The translations under genes were made by a program, and so were the position numbers. 64,000 nucleotides of DNA from Chitinophaga arvensicola (GTDB lineage: Bacteria > Bacteroidota > Bacteroidia > Chitinophagales > Chitinophagaceae), in contig NZ_FOJG01000002.1 in assembly GCF_900110835.1 (NCBI RefSeq), positions 2,944,556 to 3,008,555 on the forward strand, given 5' to 3'. The notes under the pieces are model-generated. The model worked only from the letters and a program-made list of their open reading frames with translations, was not told where the DNA came from and ran no database searches. Each line of letters opens with the position of its first letter. The first letter of the stretch is position 1. Below are positions 17,519 through 27,400 of the stretch, piece after piece.

Positions 17519-18445
17519 TTATTCCTCCGCATCGGTGATCTCGAACCGTGCGGCATAAGCCAGCGGAGTAACCGGCCTGTCGGTCAATGCCCCCCAGGCA
17601 TAGGTAAAACAGGCGCCAAAATAAAAGATCAGGGAAGAGTAAAACATAAATAACAACACCAGTACGGTAGATGCGGAAGCACCGTAGATACTGTTGATAC
17701 TGCTGTATGTGAGCATCACTTTCAACACCATTTTTCCGATATTAAACAAGATACTGGTCACCAATGCGCCGGTAATTCCTACTTTCCATTTCGGCCTTCC
17801 ATCAGGTAAAAAATGGAATACCAGGAAAAACCAGATCGTAACAATGATCACAGAAATCACATAATTCAGGGTGCTGTTATAGTAAATGCCCAATGCCGGC
17901 AGATAGAGATCGATGTATTTCCCCAGAAAGATACGCGCTGCTTCTGCCACCAGGTCGATGATAAACAGCACGCCGGCAAAAACGATTACCAGCACTGCTT
18001 TCAGCCGGGATACCATGATCTCTCCGAAAGTACTTTTATGCTGTGGTCTTACCTTCCACAATTCATTGAGAGAGCCTTTGATAATTTTAAACAGCGTAGT
18101 GGCAACAAACAACAGGAAAATAAATCCGGCGATGGCAATGATCCAGTTCTGTGCAATGCTCCGGAAGGCTTTCAGCGTTTCCAGGATCGCTTCCGTTGTT
18201 TCCTGACCAAACAGGCCTTCCAGTTGCACCCGCAGCCGTTGCCCCGGATGCTGGATACGGAAGATGATACGGAGTAATTGGATAATAATGATGAGAATAG
18301 CCGGCAGGGCAAAAGTGGTAAAGAACGCTGTGGCCCCTGCCATACGCAACGGATCATTCGCCTGCAGTGCTTTGTAGGCTTCTTTAAACGAAAGCAGAAA
18401 AAGCTGCCACCTGGGTAATTGTTTCTCTGTTGTAACGGTCTCCAT
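17519..18445 (-). CDS. YihY/BrkB-like inner-membrane protein
   Basis: A 308-residue membrane protein with six or so hydrophobic helices and the YihY/virulence factor BrkB family pattern. The N-terminal DPLRMAGATAFFTTFALPAILI segment and the C-terminal YSSLIFYFGACFTYAWG segment are typical. The family's molecular function is not established; it was once mistaken for RNase BN. It is a single gene, divergent from an AraC gene. Confidence 0.88.
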   Translation of the reverse strand: METVTTEKQLPRWQLFLLSFKEAYKALQANDPLRMAGATAFFTTFALPAILIIIIQLLRIIFRIQHPGQRLRVQLEGLFGQETTEAILETLKAFRSIAQNWIIAIAGFIFLLFVATTLFKIIKGSLNELWKVRPQHKSTFGEIMVSRLKAVLVIVFAGVLFIIDLVAEAARIFLGKYIDLYLPALGIYYNSTLNYVISVIIVTIWFFLVFHFLPDGRPKWKVGITGALVTSILFNIGKMVLKVMLTYSSINSIYGASASTVLVLLFMFYSSLIFYFGACFTYAWGALTDRPVTPLAYAARFEITDAEE

Positions 18446-18498
18446 ACCTGCCGATTAGCGCTCAATTTACTGATTAATTTCCGTTGACGGCCAATCAG

Positions 18499-18528
18499 TT
18501 GAAATTGCATTCCGAATCTGTACCTTTA
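18499..18528 (+). promoter_or_regulatory. Promoter of the AraC gene at 18536
   Basis: TTG (18499-18501), 19-base spacer, TACCTTTA (18521-18528; one mismatch to TAnnTTTG). The -7 box ends seven bases before the ATG, giving a leader of only a few bases. Confidence 0.5.
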
Positions 18529-18535
18529 CCCCATC

Positions 18536-19351
18536 ATGAATGCCATTGTATACCTGCCAAAAAATGAACTAAGAGAAGCGATTGACTACTTCTGGTACCA
18601 CGATGCCAATACCGTACAGTTATCTTCTTACAACATCCCGTTCCTGCACCAGGAGCTGATCATTAATTTTGGTGATCACCTGTCTGTACAGGCAAACGCG
18701 CAGACTGCCTTTGGTTACAGCCAGCAGGGAGGCGTGTCCGGCTTATTTACCCGACCGGTCATTACCCGCGCCAAAGGACGTTACAAAGCATTGGGGATTA
18801 TGCTGAAACCTTTTGGTCTTTACCGCCTCTGTGGTTTCTCTGCCGCAAAGCTCCGTGAACATCCCCTTACTTTACCCGATATATGGGGTGCGGCCGCTTT
18901 TCCATTGCTGGCAGATTTACAGGCAGCGGAGCACGCAGAAGATAAATTCCGGATCCTGGAAAAATTTCTGTTGCGCATGGCGCAGCCACAAACGGTTCCG
19001 GAAGAAATCCTTGCATTACAGGAGTCCGGCAGCTTACAAAAAGGACATGTACGGGCCAATATCTCCGGGAAACATATTTCTTCCAAAAAATATATACAAA
19101 CGGCCACTAAAGTACTGGGAATGCCACCCAAAAAATATGCACAGCTCTGTCTTGTCAATAAAGCGGTGACACAGATAGCGCATCAAACAGAAACGCCACT
19201 GACAGCAGTGGCGTATGAGAATGGTTTTTATGATCAGGCGCATTTTATCCGGGTGTTTAAATCATTTGCCGGAATGACGCCTTCGAAGTATAAAGACGCG
19301 GTGCAGCAGGGGCACACTCATGAAACGTTTCCTAATACGATATTTATATAG
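18536..19351 (+). CDS. AraC-family regulator with DUF6597-like sensor domain
   Basis: A 271-residue protein. The N-terminal half (about 1-150: IDYFWYHD, HQELIINFGDH, ITRAKGRYKALGIMLKPFG) resembles the DUF6597 sensing domain found in front of AraC helix-turn-helix domains. The C-terminal domain (about 165-262) ends in the typical YENGFYDQAHFIRVFKSFAG / TPSKY motif. Target and ligand are unknown. It is divergent from the brkB-like gene, with a short promoter region between them. Confidence 0.9.
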   Translation: MNAIVYLPKNELREAIDYFWYHDANTVQLSSYNIPFLHQELIINFGDHLSVQANAQTAFGYSQQGGVSGLFTRPVITRAKGRYKALGIMLKPFGLYRLCGFSAAKLREHPLTLPDIWGAAAFPLLADLQAAEHAEDKFRILEKFLLRMAQPQTVPEEILALQESGSLQKGHVRANISGKHISSKKYIQTATKVLGMPPKKYAQLCLVNKAVTQIAHQTETPLTAVAYENGFYDQAHFIRVFKSFAGMTPSKYKDAVQQGHTHETFPNTIFI

Positions 19352-19514
19352 AGACGATAGTTTGTTCTTCCATCCGGTCAAACCGGTAATCGATCCGTGA
19401 TTCCATCAGGCGGATGCGCACTTCCATTACCTTCAATAACAGTTGTATCGCGTCCAGCCTACTATCCAACGCATCTAACCTGTTGAAAAGTTGTTCTACA
19501 ATCATCAACTCCAT
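19344..19514 (-). CDS. Small coiled-coil hypothetical protein
   Basis: A 56-residue candidate (starting MELMIVEQLF at 19514; an upstream ATG at 19568 gives 74 residues). Nearly all of it has a heptad pattern of Leu/Ile/Met and Arg/Asp (RLDALDSRLDAIQLLLK, RIRLMESRIDYRFDRMEE), so a short coiled coil is predicted. Support for it being real comes from a perfect -7 box (19530-19537) just in front of the chosen start and the strongly protein-like composition. Its end overlaps the AraC gene end by 8 bases. Function is unknown, and it could be a chance reading frame. Confidence 0.45.
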   Translation of the reverse strand: MELMIVEQLFNRLDALDSRLDAIQLLLKVMEVRIRLMESRIDYRFDRMEEQTIVSI

Positions 19515-19529
19515 TTTTACTTCATTTAC

Positions 19530-19537
19530 CAAATGTA
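19530..19537 (-). promoter_or_regulatory. -7 box before the small coiled-coil gene
   Basis: The minus strand reads TACATTTG (perfect TAnnTTTG), with 15 bases between its end and the ATG at 19514. Confidence 0.35.
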
Positions 19538-19673
19538 GTAACTTTAAAAAAAGTAAAACACTCATCAATCAGATATTTTTTATCACCCTATTATTCTGAT
19601 ACGTCCATTATCAAACTCTGGAAATTTTGTACAATTTTATCTCCTCCTTAACTCCCAACTTTGTATAAAAAAC

Positions 19674-20195
19674 ATGAAGAAACTAAAAGTATATATCGCT
19701 GTCAGCCTCGACGGATACATTGCTACGCGGGATGGTAAAATCGACTGGCTTACAGGTTTTCCCAATCCGGAAAACACAGATTATGGTTACGCCGACTTCC
19801 TGGCTACTATCGATACTACGCTCATGGGGCACCATACCTACAAAGATGTGCTGGTACTCAGCGAAACTTTCCCGTATCCTGATAAAACAAATTATGTTTT
19901 TACGAGAGATAGTATCCGGACAGATACCACTTTTGTAAAATTTATCAGCAAAGACATTCTGGAATTTGTGGCGCAACTTAAAAAAGAAAATGGCCGGGAT
20001 ATATGGCTGGTAGGAGGCGGACAACTCAATGGTGCGCTGGCATCGCTGATAGATGAGATGACGATCCATGTAATACCCGTGGTGCTTGGAGACGGGCTAC
20101 CACTCTTTGGTGGTATTGCGATGGAAAAAACGTTCCGGTTAACCGGCACCAAAACATATCCGAATTCCGTACTGGAACTGCACTACACTGTGTAA
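19674..20195 (+). CDS. Dihydrofolate reductase-like / RibD C-terminal domain protein
   Basis: A 173-residue protein of the RibD_C/DHFR-like reductase group. The pattern KKLKVYIAVSLDGYIATRDG (start), DTTLMGHHTY, DIWLVGGGQLN and the C-terminal VIPVVLGDGLPLFG are the usual blocks. It would bind NADPH; its substrate is unknown and it is not the housekeeping FolA (too short in the folate-binding part). It is single and ends in a strong terminator. Confidence 0.9.
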   Translation: MKKLKVYIAVSLDGYIATRDGKIDWLTGFPNPENTDYGYADFLATIDTTLMGHHTYKDVLVLSETFPYPDKTNYVFTRDSIRTDTTFVKFISKDILEFVAQLKKENGRDIWLVGGGQLNGALASLIDEMTIHVIPVVLGDGLPLFGGIAMEKTFRLTGTKTYPNSVLELHYTV

Positions 20196-20205
20196 AGGGA
20201 TAAAC

Positions 20206-20238
20206 CCGGCCGGGCAATCCCTGCCCGGCCGGTTTTTT
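20206..20238 (+). terminator. GC-rich terminator after the DHFR-like gene
   Basis: An 11-bp stem (20206-20216 with 20222-20232), 5-base loop, followed by six T. The T-run overlaps the stop codon of the converging tautomerase gene at 20237. Confidence 0.85.
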
Positions 20239-20620
20239 ACTTGACCATCTGCGCAAGGCCTCTGCCGAAAGACCAATCCGGTGAATCATTTTCCAGCAGG
20301 ATGATCACCACATCCTCTGCACTCACTGGCGTAGTGGCTGCTATACGGGAAGCTATCTTCCCATACAATTCCTGTTTCATTTCCACCGTTCGGCCGCCCC
20401 GGGCCGTAATACGTATATACAGCAGGTTATCGGTATGCGGTACATCAAAATAACTGTCGGGATAAAGAATATCACCGGGCTTCATGGCATGGATCACCTG
20501 GAAATAGTCTTTTACCGGAATATGAAAAACATCTACGAGGCTCTGGTGTATGGCCAGAGAAATATCTTTTTTGTTTTGTGGCGACAGATGTTCGCCGAGA
20601 TAAATCTGAATAAAAGGCAT
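20237..20620 (-). CDS. Tautomerase family protein
   Basis: A 127-residue protein of the 4-oxalocrotonate tautomerase/MIF-like superfamily. The initiator Met is followed by Pro (MPFIQIYLGEHL), the N-terminal proline that acts as catalytic base in the family. The length suits the two-motif (tautomerase_2) type. It is divergent from a lysR gene, which is the usual arrangement for a LysR-controlled target. Substrate unknown. Confidence 0.88.
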   Translation of the reverse strand: MPFIQIYLGEHLSPQNKKDISLAIHQSLVDVFHIPVKDYFQVIHAMKPGDILYPDSYFDVPHTDNLLYIRITARGGRTVEMKQELYGKIASRIAATTPVSAEDVVIILLENDSPDWSFGRGLAQMVK

Positions 20621-20711
20621 ATACTGTTTATTAATGATGATATTTTTAACAGGTAAACGGCTGTAAAAGTTGCCGACTTATCTTCCTGTATATTTTGAAC
20701 GCCGGCATCTC

Positions 20712-20743
20712 TTTGGCAAATTTACCGTGGTTTCATACATTTG
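20712..20743 (+). promoter_or_regulatory. lysR promoter of the Bacteroidota type
   Basis: TTTG (20712-20715), 20-base spacer, TACATTTG (20736-20743): a full match to the TTTG-N19/20-TAnnTTTG consensus. The start codon follows 43 bases later. It lies in the divergent gap shared with the tautomerase gene; the sequence CAATATTG just after the -7 box is palindromic and could be part of a LysR site. Confidence 0.7.
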
Positions 20744-20786
20744 CAATATTGAAACATCTAACACCACACTTTAATAAAATTAAACT

Positions 20787-21707
20787 ATGGTAACAGACCT
20801 GCTGGAACTGGATCTGCTCCGCACCTTTGTACTGGCCGTAGATCTGGACAGTTTTGCAAGGGCAGCAGAACAGGTATCACGGTCGCAATCGGCCGTGAGC
20901 TTACAGATGCAGCGACTGGAAGAAATCAGTGGCCAGCAGCTGTTTGTTAAGCAGGGACGCGGCTGGCAGTTAACCGCTGCCGGTGAAATACTATTGAGTT
21001 ATGCACGGCAGATACTGGACCTCAACCAGCAGGCTATCCAGGCCCTCACGGCCACGCATATCGCCGGGAAAGTGAAACTGGGCCTGCCGGCCGATTTTGC
21101 TGAAAGCGGGCTGCCGGTAGTGCTCGCACAGTTTGCCGCCGTGCATCCGCAAATGGAAGTAGAAGTAACACTAGACCGGCAGACGCTGTTGTTACAACAA
21201 CTGCAAAGTGGCAAGCTCGATGTCATCCTATCTTTCGGAAAAGAGATACCTGCGGCAGCCATCCCCCTTGGCTACCTGCCTATACGATGGATTGGTAACA
21301 CCAATAAAAATATAGCGCAGCTGCAACCGCTACCCCTTCTGCTGTTCGAACCACCCTGCGTTTTCCGCAGCATCGGACTGGCGGCCCTTGAAAAGGCGAA
21401 ACGCACCTGGCGGCCAGCACTCACCAGCGGCAGCGTGGCCGGTATGTGGGCAGCCGCACAGGCCGGACTCGGTATCACCATCCGAACAGAAATAGGCTTG
21501 CCTGCCGGATGCGTTGCATTGCCGGCCAGCAGCGGACTTCCGGCATTACCGGATGTTGCCGTTTATATGCTGACGTATAAAAAAACACCTTCTCCCGCTG
21601 TAAAAAGACTCATCGACATCCTCTACAACACCATCGAAGCACAAGTGAAAGACATCACGAAAAACAGCCATAAAAAAGCCCCCCGGAGAACCAGGGGGCA
21701 TGTGTAA
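20787..21707 (+). CDS. LysR-family transcriptional regulator
   Basis: A 306-residue LysR protein with an N-terminal winged helix-turn-helix (about 6-65, SFARAAEQVSRSQSAVSLQMQRLE) and a C-terminal periplasmic-binding-like ligand domain (about 90-290). It faces the tautomerase gene and probably controls it. Its last dozen residues (KKAPRRTRGHV) are encoded by DNA that also forms the terminator hairpin of the converging PUL operon, so this tail may be dispensable. Confidence 0.92.
   Translation: MVTDLLELDLLRTFVLAVDLDSFARAAEQVSRSQSAVSLQMQRLEEISGQQLFVKQGRGWQLTAAGEILLSYARQILDLNQQAIQALTATHIAGKVKLGLPADFAESGLPVVLAQFAAVHPQMEVEVTLDRQTLLLQQLQSGKLDVILSFGKEIPAAAIPLGYLPIRWIGNTNKNIAQLQPLPLLLFEPPCVFRSIGLAALEKAKRTWRPALTSGSVAGMWAAAQAGLGITIRTEIGLPAGCVALPASSGLPALPDVAVYMLTYKKTPSPAVKRLIDILYNTIEAQVKDITKNSHKKAPRRTRGHV
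21671..21699 (-). terminator. Terminator of the PUL operon, inside the 3' end of lysR
   Basis: A 9-bp stem (21678-21686 with 21691-21699, one G-U pair), 4-base loop, followed on the minus strand by a run of six T. It lies about 27 bases after the stop of the last PUL gene and wholly inside the lysR coding sequence. Confidence 0.8.
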
Positions 21708-21725
21708 GGGTCTGTTCATCAATCT

Positions 21726-22427
21726 TTACAAATTGATCTCTTGTACCGGCGAGTAGAGCATATCTTCTACACCGGCTATTTTTATAGCAACACGTGCAAA
21801 TACCGTTTTCTGTAAGGGCACCACATCCGGAATAGTGAGTTGTAAACTGATATTAGCCGGATCGGCAATGTCCGCGGCGCTCACCTCTTTCGATTTAATA
21901 CTGTTCGCAGGATTTACAAACTGCGTTTTGCAAACATACAGCGCTACCTTCTCTATATCGCGGGCGTTCACATCTTTGATAATTTTCTCCGCCCGGAAGG
22001 TGGCTGTCAGCTCCTTACCCGTAGTAGTGAATTTAGGAGAACGGATCATGTAATAGGGCATCACCTCGATGTCCTGTTTTATATTACCGGATACCGTTAA
22101 CAACATGGTATCTGTATTGGTGGTTTTGTCTGAGAGAGAGCGGAACGGTCCCTGCGAAGCAGGGATGATCACCTTATAATGCCCGTTGAACAATAACGCA
22201 GAGAAGGCGCCATCCTGCGATACCGACATGGGAATAGCGGAACTCTTTCCCCAACCCGGCTCCCATAGCTCAAAGTATACGTCGTTAAAACCTACATTAA
22301 TGGGCTCTCCCTGGTACACCAGCCGACCGCTAAAGGTGCTGGAAGGTGCTTTATAATTATCTTTCTTACACGAAGCGAAAAGCAGGCCTAACGCCACAAA
22401 CAGGGTATAATAACTACTTGTTTTCAT
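21726..22427 (-). CDS. DUF3823-type lipoprotein of the PUL
   Basis: A 233-residue lipoprotein (lipobox LFASC with Cys at about residue 20) with two beta-sandwich-like parts, matching the DUF3823 proteins that often follow susD. It is expected at the outer-membrane surface as an accessory glycan-binding protein, comparable in place to SusE/F; binding is not shown. It begins 11 bases after the susD stop and is the last gene of the PUL operon, followed by a terminator. Confidence 0.85.
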   Translation of the reverse strand: MKTSSYYTLFVALGLLFASCKKDNYKAPSSTFSGRLVYQGEPINVGFNDVYFELWEPGWGKSSAIPMSVSQDGAFSALLFNGHYKVIIPASQGPFRSLSDKTTNTDTMLLTVSGNIKQDIEVMPYYMIRSPKFTTTGKELTATFRAEKIIKDVNARDIEKVALYVCKTQFVNPANSIKSKEVSAADIADPANISLQLTIPDVVPLQKTVFARVAIKIAGVEDMLYSPVQEINL

Positions 22428-22438
22428 ATTACATCTAT

Positions 22439-24382
22439 TTATTGGTTAGGATTCTTTACTATTTTCGGATTATTATTACGGATATCATCCATAATAAATC
22501 CATAGTAATTACCAAGACGGAATTCGTGCGGCGCAGTCACCGCACCAGGCAGGATCTGTTTAAATACATACTTGCCGTTATTCGGACTACCCGGATCATA
22601 AATTTTATATGGCCACAACCCGAATACCCGTGTACTCACAGCGGTTTCATCTCCGGGGGTCAGCGTCAGATCTGTATTGCGGCCATTCCAGATGATATGC
22701 GCCAGGCGCCAGCGTTTCATGTCCCAGAACTCATGTCCTTCAAAGGCCAGTTCGACTTTTCTTTCATGTACAATTCTGCCAAAGGTAATCTGTGCGGCGG
22801 TCAGCGGTGTTTTAAACCCGGCTCTTTCGCGCACCTGGTTAATATAATCTGCCGCTACGCCCGCCTGTCCGAGTTCAAACGCTGCTTCCGCTGCATTGAG
22901 CAATACTTCTGCATAACGGTAACGGATCCACCATACTTCACTCTGGGTACCTATACGGCCGGAGCCAACGGTGGGATCCATATACTTGCGGACAATGAAT
23001 CCCGTTTGGGCACTGAATTCCAGGTTATTCACCGGCCCGTCGAAACCCACCACCTGCACGTCGTTTACACCATCCAGTTTGGCTTTGGCGCCGAAGTTGG
23101 AACCGGTTACAATACTGCCATCCTTTTTGATATACCCTGCCCAGATATCTACCTTTTTATCTTTAAACTCAGTACCGGGTAATATAACAGTAGCGGCTAA
23201 ACGTGGATCCCGGTTGGCAAACAGGTCCTGCGGATCATTGTAATAGATATAATCACCACCAGCTGTTTTCACCGGCAACGGCGCAAAGCTGTTGTCCAGC
23301 AATTCAAACGACTGCACCAGGTTCAGTGAAGGGTTTAAACGACCGCCCTGCTGCTCTTCTGCGTTAGACCGGGGCTGACTCCATAACGTCCATGGCTGTA
23401 CGCGACCGCTTTGTAATTTATAATCCTTGGCAAAGATCACTTCCGGGTTGGCCCCCTTGTCGATAAACAGGCTCACGAAATTCTGGGTCACATTATCGGC
23501 GTTCTTCTTATAGAGGGAATAACTACCGCTGCCAATCAGTTCCTGCGCTGTTTGCAGGGCAGTTGTGTAATATTTGGCGGCCATGGAAGATGGAATGCCC
23601 ACTTCCCCACCCGGCAACGATACCTGCGGCGTGGTTACGCCATGTTTGGCGATAGATCCGGCGTACAGGGCTGCCCGTATTTTTGTGGCCTGTGCCAGGC
23701 CTGCCGTAACACGCGTTTTACTCACCGGACTGGCAGGTACATACTTCTTAATACTATCCATCTCACTGATCACAAAATCATAGATCTCAGACTCCTTTGC
23801 CCTGGCGTGTTGCAGGTAGGCCGGATCGCCCTTGTAATCATACTCCAGCGGTTGCAGGATCAATGGTACCCCGCCTACCCTTTTCACTTCTTCAAAATAT
23901 ACCGAGGCCCGCAGGTAGCGTGCTTCTGCAATGAAGCGGTCCTTCACCTCCTGCTTCAATTTCGTGGAAGTGGCACACTTATCAATGAAGATGTTCAGCT
24001 CGCGGATATACGCATAATCCCAATAGGTAATTTCTATGTTTCCCGCTACAATCATCCCGGGAAACACATAATTATACTCCCGGCTGCTATGACGCCAGTA
24101 CTGACCGTTTTCGGAAGCAAAGGCTTCATCGAAGCGCGCAAATTCCGCCCAGTTATCGATGGTTTGTGTTACCATAGAAGGAATACCATTATTGGGATCT
24201 GTCTGCCGGTCGGGATAACGATCGTACAGATCTGCCAGTACAGAAAGGATCAGCCCTTCATCATTCCATAACTGCTCATTCTGAAGTACGTTGGAAGGTG
24301 GCACATTTAGAAAGTCCTTATCGTTGCAACCGGTGTTCAGCGCGAAGATGCAAAGACCTATATATAACAAACTTTTTTTCAT
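22439..24382 (-). CDS. SusD/RagB-like outer-membrane nutrient-binding lipoprotein
   Basis: A 647-residue SusD homologue with signal peptide and lipobox (LNTGC), the N-terminal DFLNVPPS motif and C-terminal SusD signature (RYRYAEVLLNAAEAAFELG, RERAGF, ERKVELAFEGHEFWDMKRW). It forms the lid of the SusC channel and captures oligosaccharides at the surface. It starts 19 bases after the susC stop. Confidence 0.95.
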   Translation of the reverse strand: MKKSLLYIGLCIFALNTGCNDKDFLNVPPSNVLQNEQLWNDEGLILSVLADLYDRYPDRQTDPNNGIPSMVTQTIDNWAEFARFDEAFASENGQYWRHSSREYNYVFPGMIVAGNIEITYWDYAYIRELNIFIDKCATSTKLKQEVKDRFIAEARYLRASVYFEEVKRVGGVPLILQPLEYDYKGDPAYLQHARAKESEIYDFVISEMDSIKKYVPASPVSKTRVTAGLAQATKIRAALYAGSIAKHGVTTPQVSLPGGEVGIPSSMAAKYYTTALQTAQELIGSGSYSLYKKNADNVTQNFVSLFIDKGANPEVIFAKDYKLQSGRVQPWTLWSQPRSNAEEQQGGRLNPSLNLVQSFELLDNSFAPLPVKTAGGDYIYYNDPQDLFANRDPRLAATVILPGTEFKDKKVDIWAGYIKKDGSIVTGSNFGAKAKLDGVNDVQVVGFDGPVNNLEFSAQTGFIVRKYMDPTVGSGRIGTQSEVWWIRYRYAEVLLNAAEAAFELGQAGVAADYINQVRERAGFKTPLTAAQITFGRIVHERKVELAFEGHEFWDMKRWRLAHIIWNGRNTDLTLTPGDETAVSTRVFGLWPYKIYDPGSPNNGKYVFKQILPGAVTAPHEFRLGNYYGFIMDDIRNNNPKIVKNPNQ

Positions 24383-24401
24383 AACGAATCTTATTTATTA
24401 C

Positions 24402-27400
24402 TTAAAAAGTAAAGTTCAACCCAACATTTACCAGCTTGTTCTGCGGGTATTGCAAACCATTTTCATCGATGATTTCCGGCTCTATTCCCAGGTTATGCAC
24501 ATTATCTATCGAGAAGAGATTGTAGGTATTTACATATACCCTTACTTTCTTAAAGTGAATCCTGTCGAGCACCTGCTGCGGAATAGTGTAACCCAGTTCC
24601 ATTGTTCTTAATCGCAGGTACTTCACATTATGCAGCCAGAAGGTAGAGTTCTTGTTATAGTTGCTATGGCCTCCTTTGTTAAACCGCAGTGGTGGATTCT
24701 TTCCGGGAATCCATTTACTGTTCAGGTCAAAAGGATCTTCGCGGTGCCAGCGGTCATCATAAAACTGGCGCAACAGGTTACCACCGTTCTGATAGGGCCA
24801 TTTCATTTCCCAGTTCTGGCTGTAAGAATACATGGAAGCGCCGGAGAAATCAGCGGTAAAATCAAGTCCTTTCCATCTTACACCGATGTTAAATCCGAAG
24901 TTAATGGTAGGGTTGGGCGTGGGACTTCCCGTAGCGAGATAACCGATAGGTCTTTCGTCTAAACCATTGATCACATTATCTCCATTAACATCTTTATAAA
25001 TAATATCTCCGGGTAATAATGTTTTATTCCCTTGTCCGTCGATGTTCACCGGGTATTTGTTGATTTCATCCTGAGACTGGAACTGACCAATTGCTTCATA
25101 TCCCCAGAAAATACCATTCCACCTGTCTTCCACCGAACTCCGGTAATGATCCAGGGAATTGCCAAACATCGGTTTATAAGTAGAAATTAACCTGCTCCTG
25201 GAATAGGAGAAATTACCGCCAACGGTAAAATCTACTTTATTCACTTTACCATTATAAGCGATAGAAAATTCACCGCCTCTGTGCCCATCGCTGTTCACGT
25301 TTTCGTCAGGCAGATTGTAGCCGATTTCACTTGGTACCAGTACATCATATTTGCGGCCTCGTAACCCGGAACGCCGGCGGTTAAAGAAGTCCAGCGCGCC
25401 GGATACTTTACCGTTCCACAACTGGTAATCCACGCCTATATCGGCAATTTTACTGGTAAACCAGGACAGCCGGTTATTGGGCACTCCCTTATCGCGGGAA
25501 CCTTTAATCACGGTACCATCCAGTATTACGGTAGATGTAGCATAGTTATATCCACGCATGTAATCATATGCGCCTATACCGATGTCATCATCACCGAGTT
25601 CTCCGTAGGAAGCACGGATTTTTAATTCTGTGAGAATAGAATTATGACCGAGCCAGCTTTTAAAGAAAGGCTCTTCCGTAATTCTCCAGGCGGCAGATAC
25701 GGAAGGGAAAAAGCCCCATCTTTTATCCGGATCAAATTTCCAGGAACCATCACGGCGACCGGCTATTTCCAGGAAATATTTATCTGCATAGCCATAGTTA
25801 AAGCGGCCAATGTAGCCGGCACGGGCTTCCGTCCAGTCGTTGTCGTTATACGTATCCATATCGGAAAACTGGATCAGCGGCAACAGGTTGCTTTTTGGTA
25901 CGGCATGTACCCACACATCGAGTTCCCGGCGTTTGATCCTTTCTGCTACGAAAGTGGCGCCAATGTTGTGTTTGCCGAAGGTGTTGTTATAGTTAGCCTG
26001 TCCCTGCAATACGTTTTCCAGCACTTTATGGGTACCGCGTTCGCGCCAGGGGTTGGAGCTGCCGCCGGTACGTACATACGTATCCGTTGCCTCGTTGTAG
26101 GTATAGGTATCGTACGTGTATTCGTGCCCGTTCATCAGCTTGTCTGCGTAGTAATAGGAATACATGCCTTTCAGCGTTAATCCTTTGATGGGTGTTTCCC
26201 AGGCGCCGTTGAAATTGGTTTGCAGCACGCGCCAGTCTTCCGTCCAATAACCGGAGATCGCTTTGGATTGTACAGCCCAGTTCTCCGTATTGTGACCAAT
26301 ATCATTTGGATACAACGGGTTATCATTGGCATAAGGACGTTCGGTAGGCCGGTTACGGAACAGGGCAAAGCGTGGCGCCCAGTAATCGTCGCCGCCTGGT
26401 ACGCCGGGGTTATCCCTTTGTTCAATGCGTCCGTTGATCTGTACGCCTACTTTCACCGTTTTGGCTACTTTGGCGTCTACATTGCTCTGTATGTTGGTCC
26501 GGTTAAAATCAAACTCACGGCCTAACACCGACTTCTGATCCAGGCGGGTAAGCGACAGGTAGTAATTGATATTTTCGGAACCACCGGTGGCATTTACGTT
26601 GATAGAATGTTGCGGTGCATTCTTTTTGATGATGAAATCATACCAGTCGAAACTCCGGTAGCCTCTTTCTGTGCCGGCTTTCCATTTTTCCAGTTCTTCT
26701 TTGGTGATGTCGGTGTGTGGATTTTCATCATTCATTTCCGCATCTGCTTTACCGAGCATCCATTCGTAGGCATTTACTGTTTTGGGAAATCGGGTCCAGT
26801 TCTGCCATCCCGTGTAGGCGTCTACGTTAATAGTGCTGGGAGCGCCCATTTTTCCGCGTTTGGTTGTGACCACTACCACGCCATTGGCGGCTCTTACGCC
26901 GTAAATAGCAGCGGAGGCATCTTTCAATACGGAAATACTTTCAATATCATTCGGGGAAATGTTATTGAACTGACCTTCATCTTTCTGAATACCATCAATA
27001 ACATACAGGGCGCGGCCAAAGTTCCTGATCTGGATATTGGCGCCGGCGCCGGGTCTGCCATCGGCCATGCGGAAGGATACGCCGGGAATTTTACCGGCGA
27101 GGGTGGCACTCACCGTGGAGGCGTGCACCCGTTCCAGGTCTTTGCTGGTAACACCGGAGATAGCGCCGGTAATGGATTCTTTCTTCTGGGTACCATAGCC
27201 TACTACGATCACTTCTCCCAGTCCTTTGCTATCTGTTTCCAGTTTTACATTGATGACTTTTCTTCCTGACACCGGGATCTCCTGTTTCAGAAAACCTACA
27301 AAAGAGAATACCAGGACGGCATTATCGTCGGGTACAGATAAGGTGTAGGTACCGGCAGCATTGGTAGCGGCCCCTTTGTTGGTACCTTTTATACTGATGG

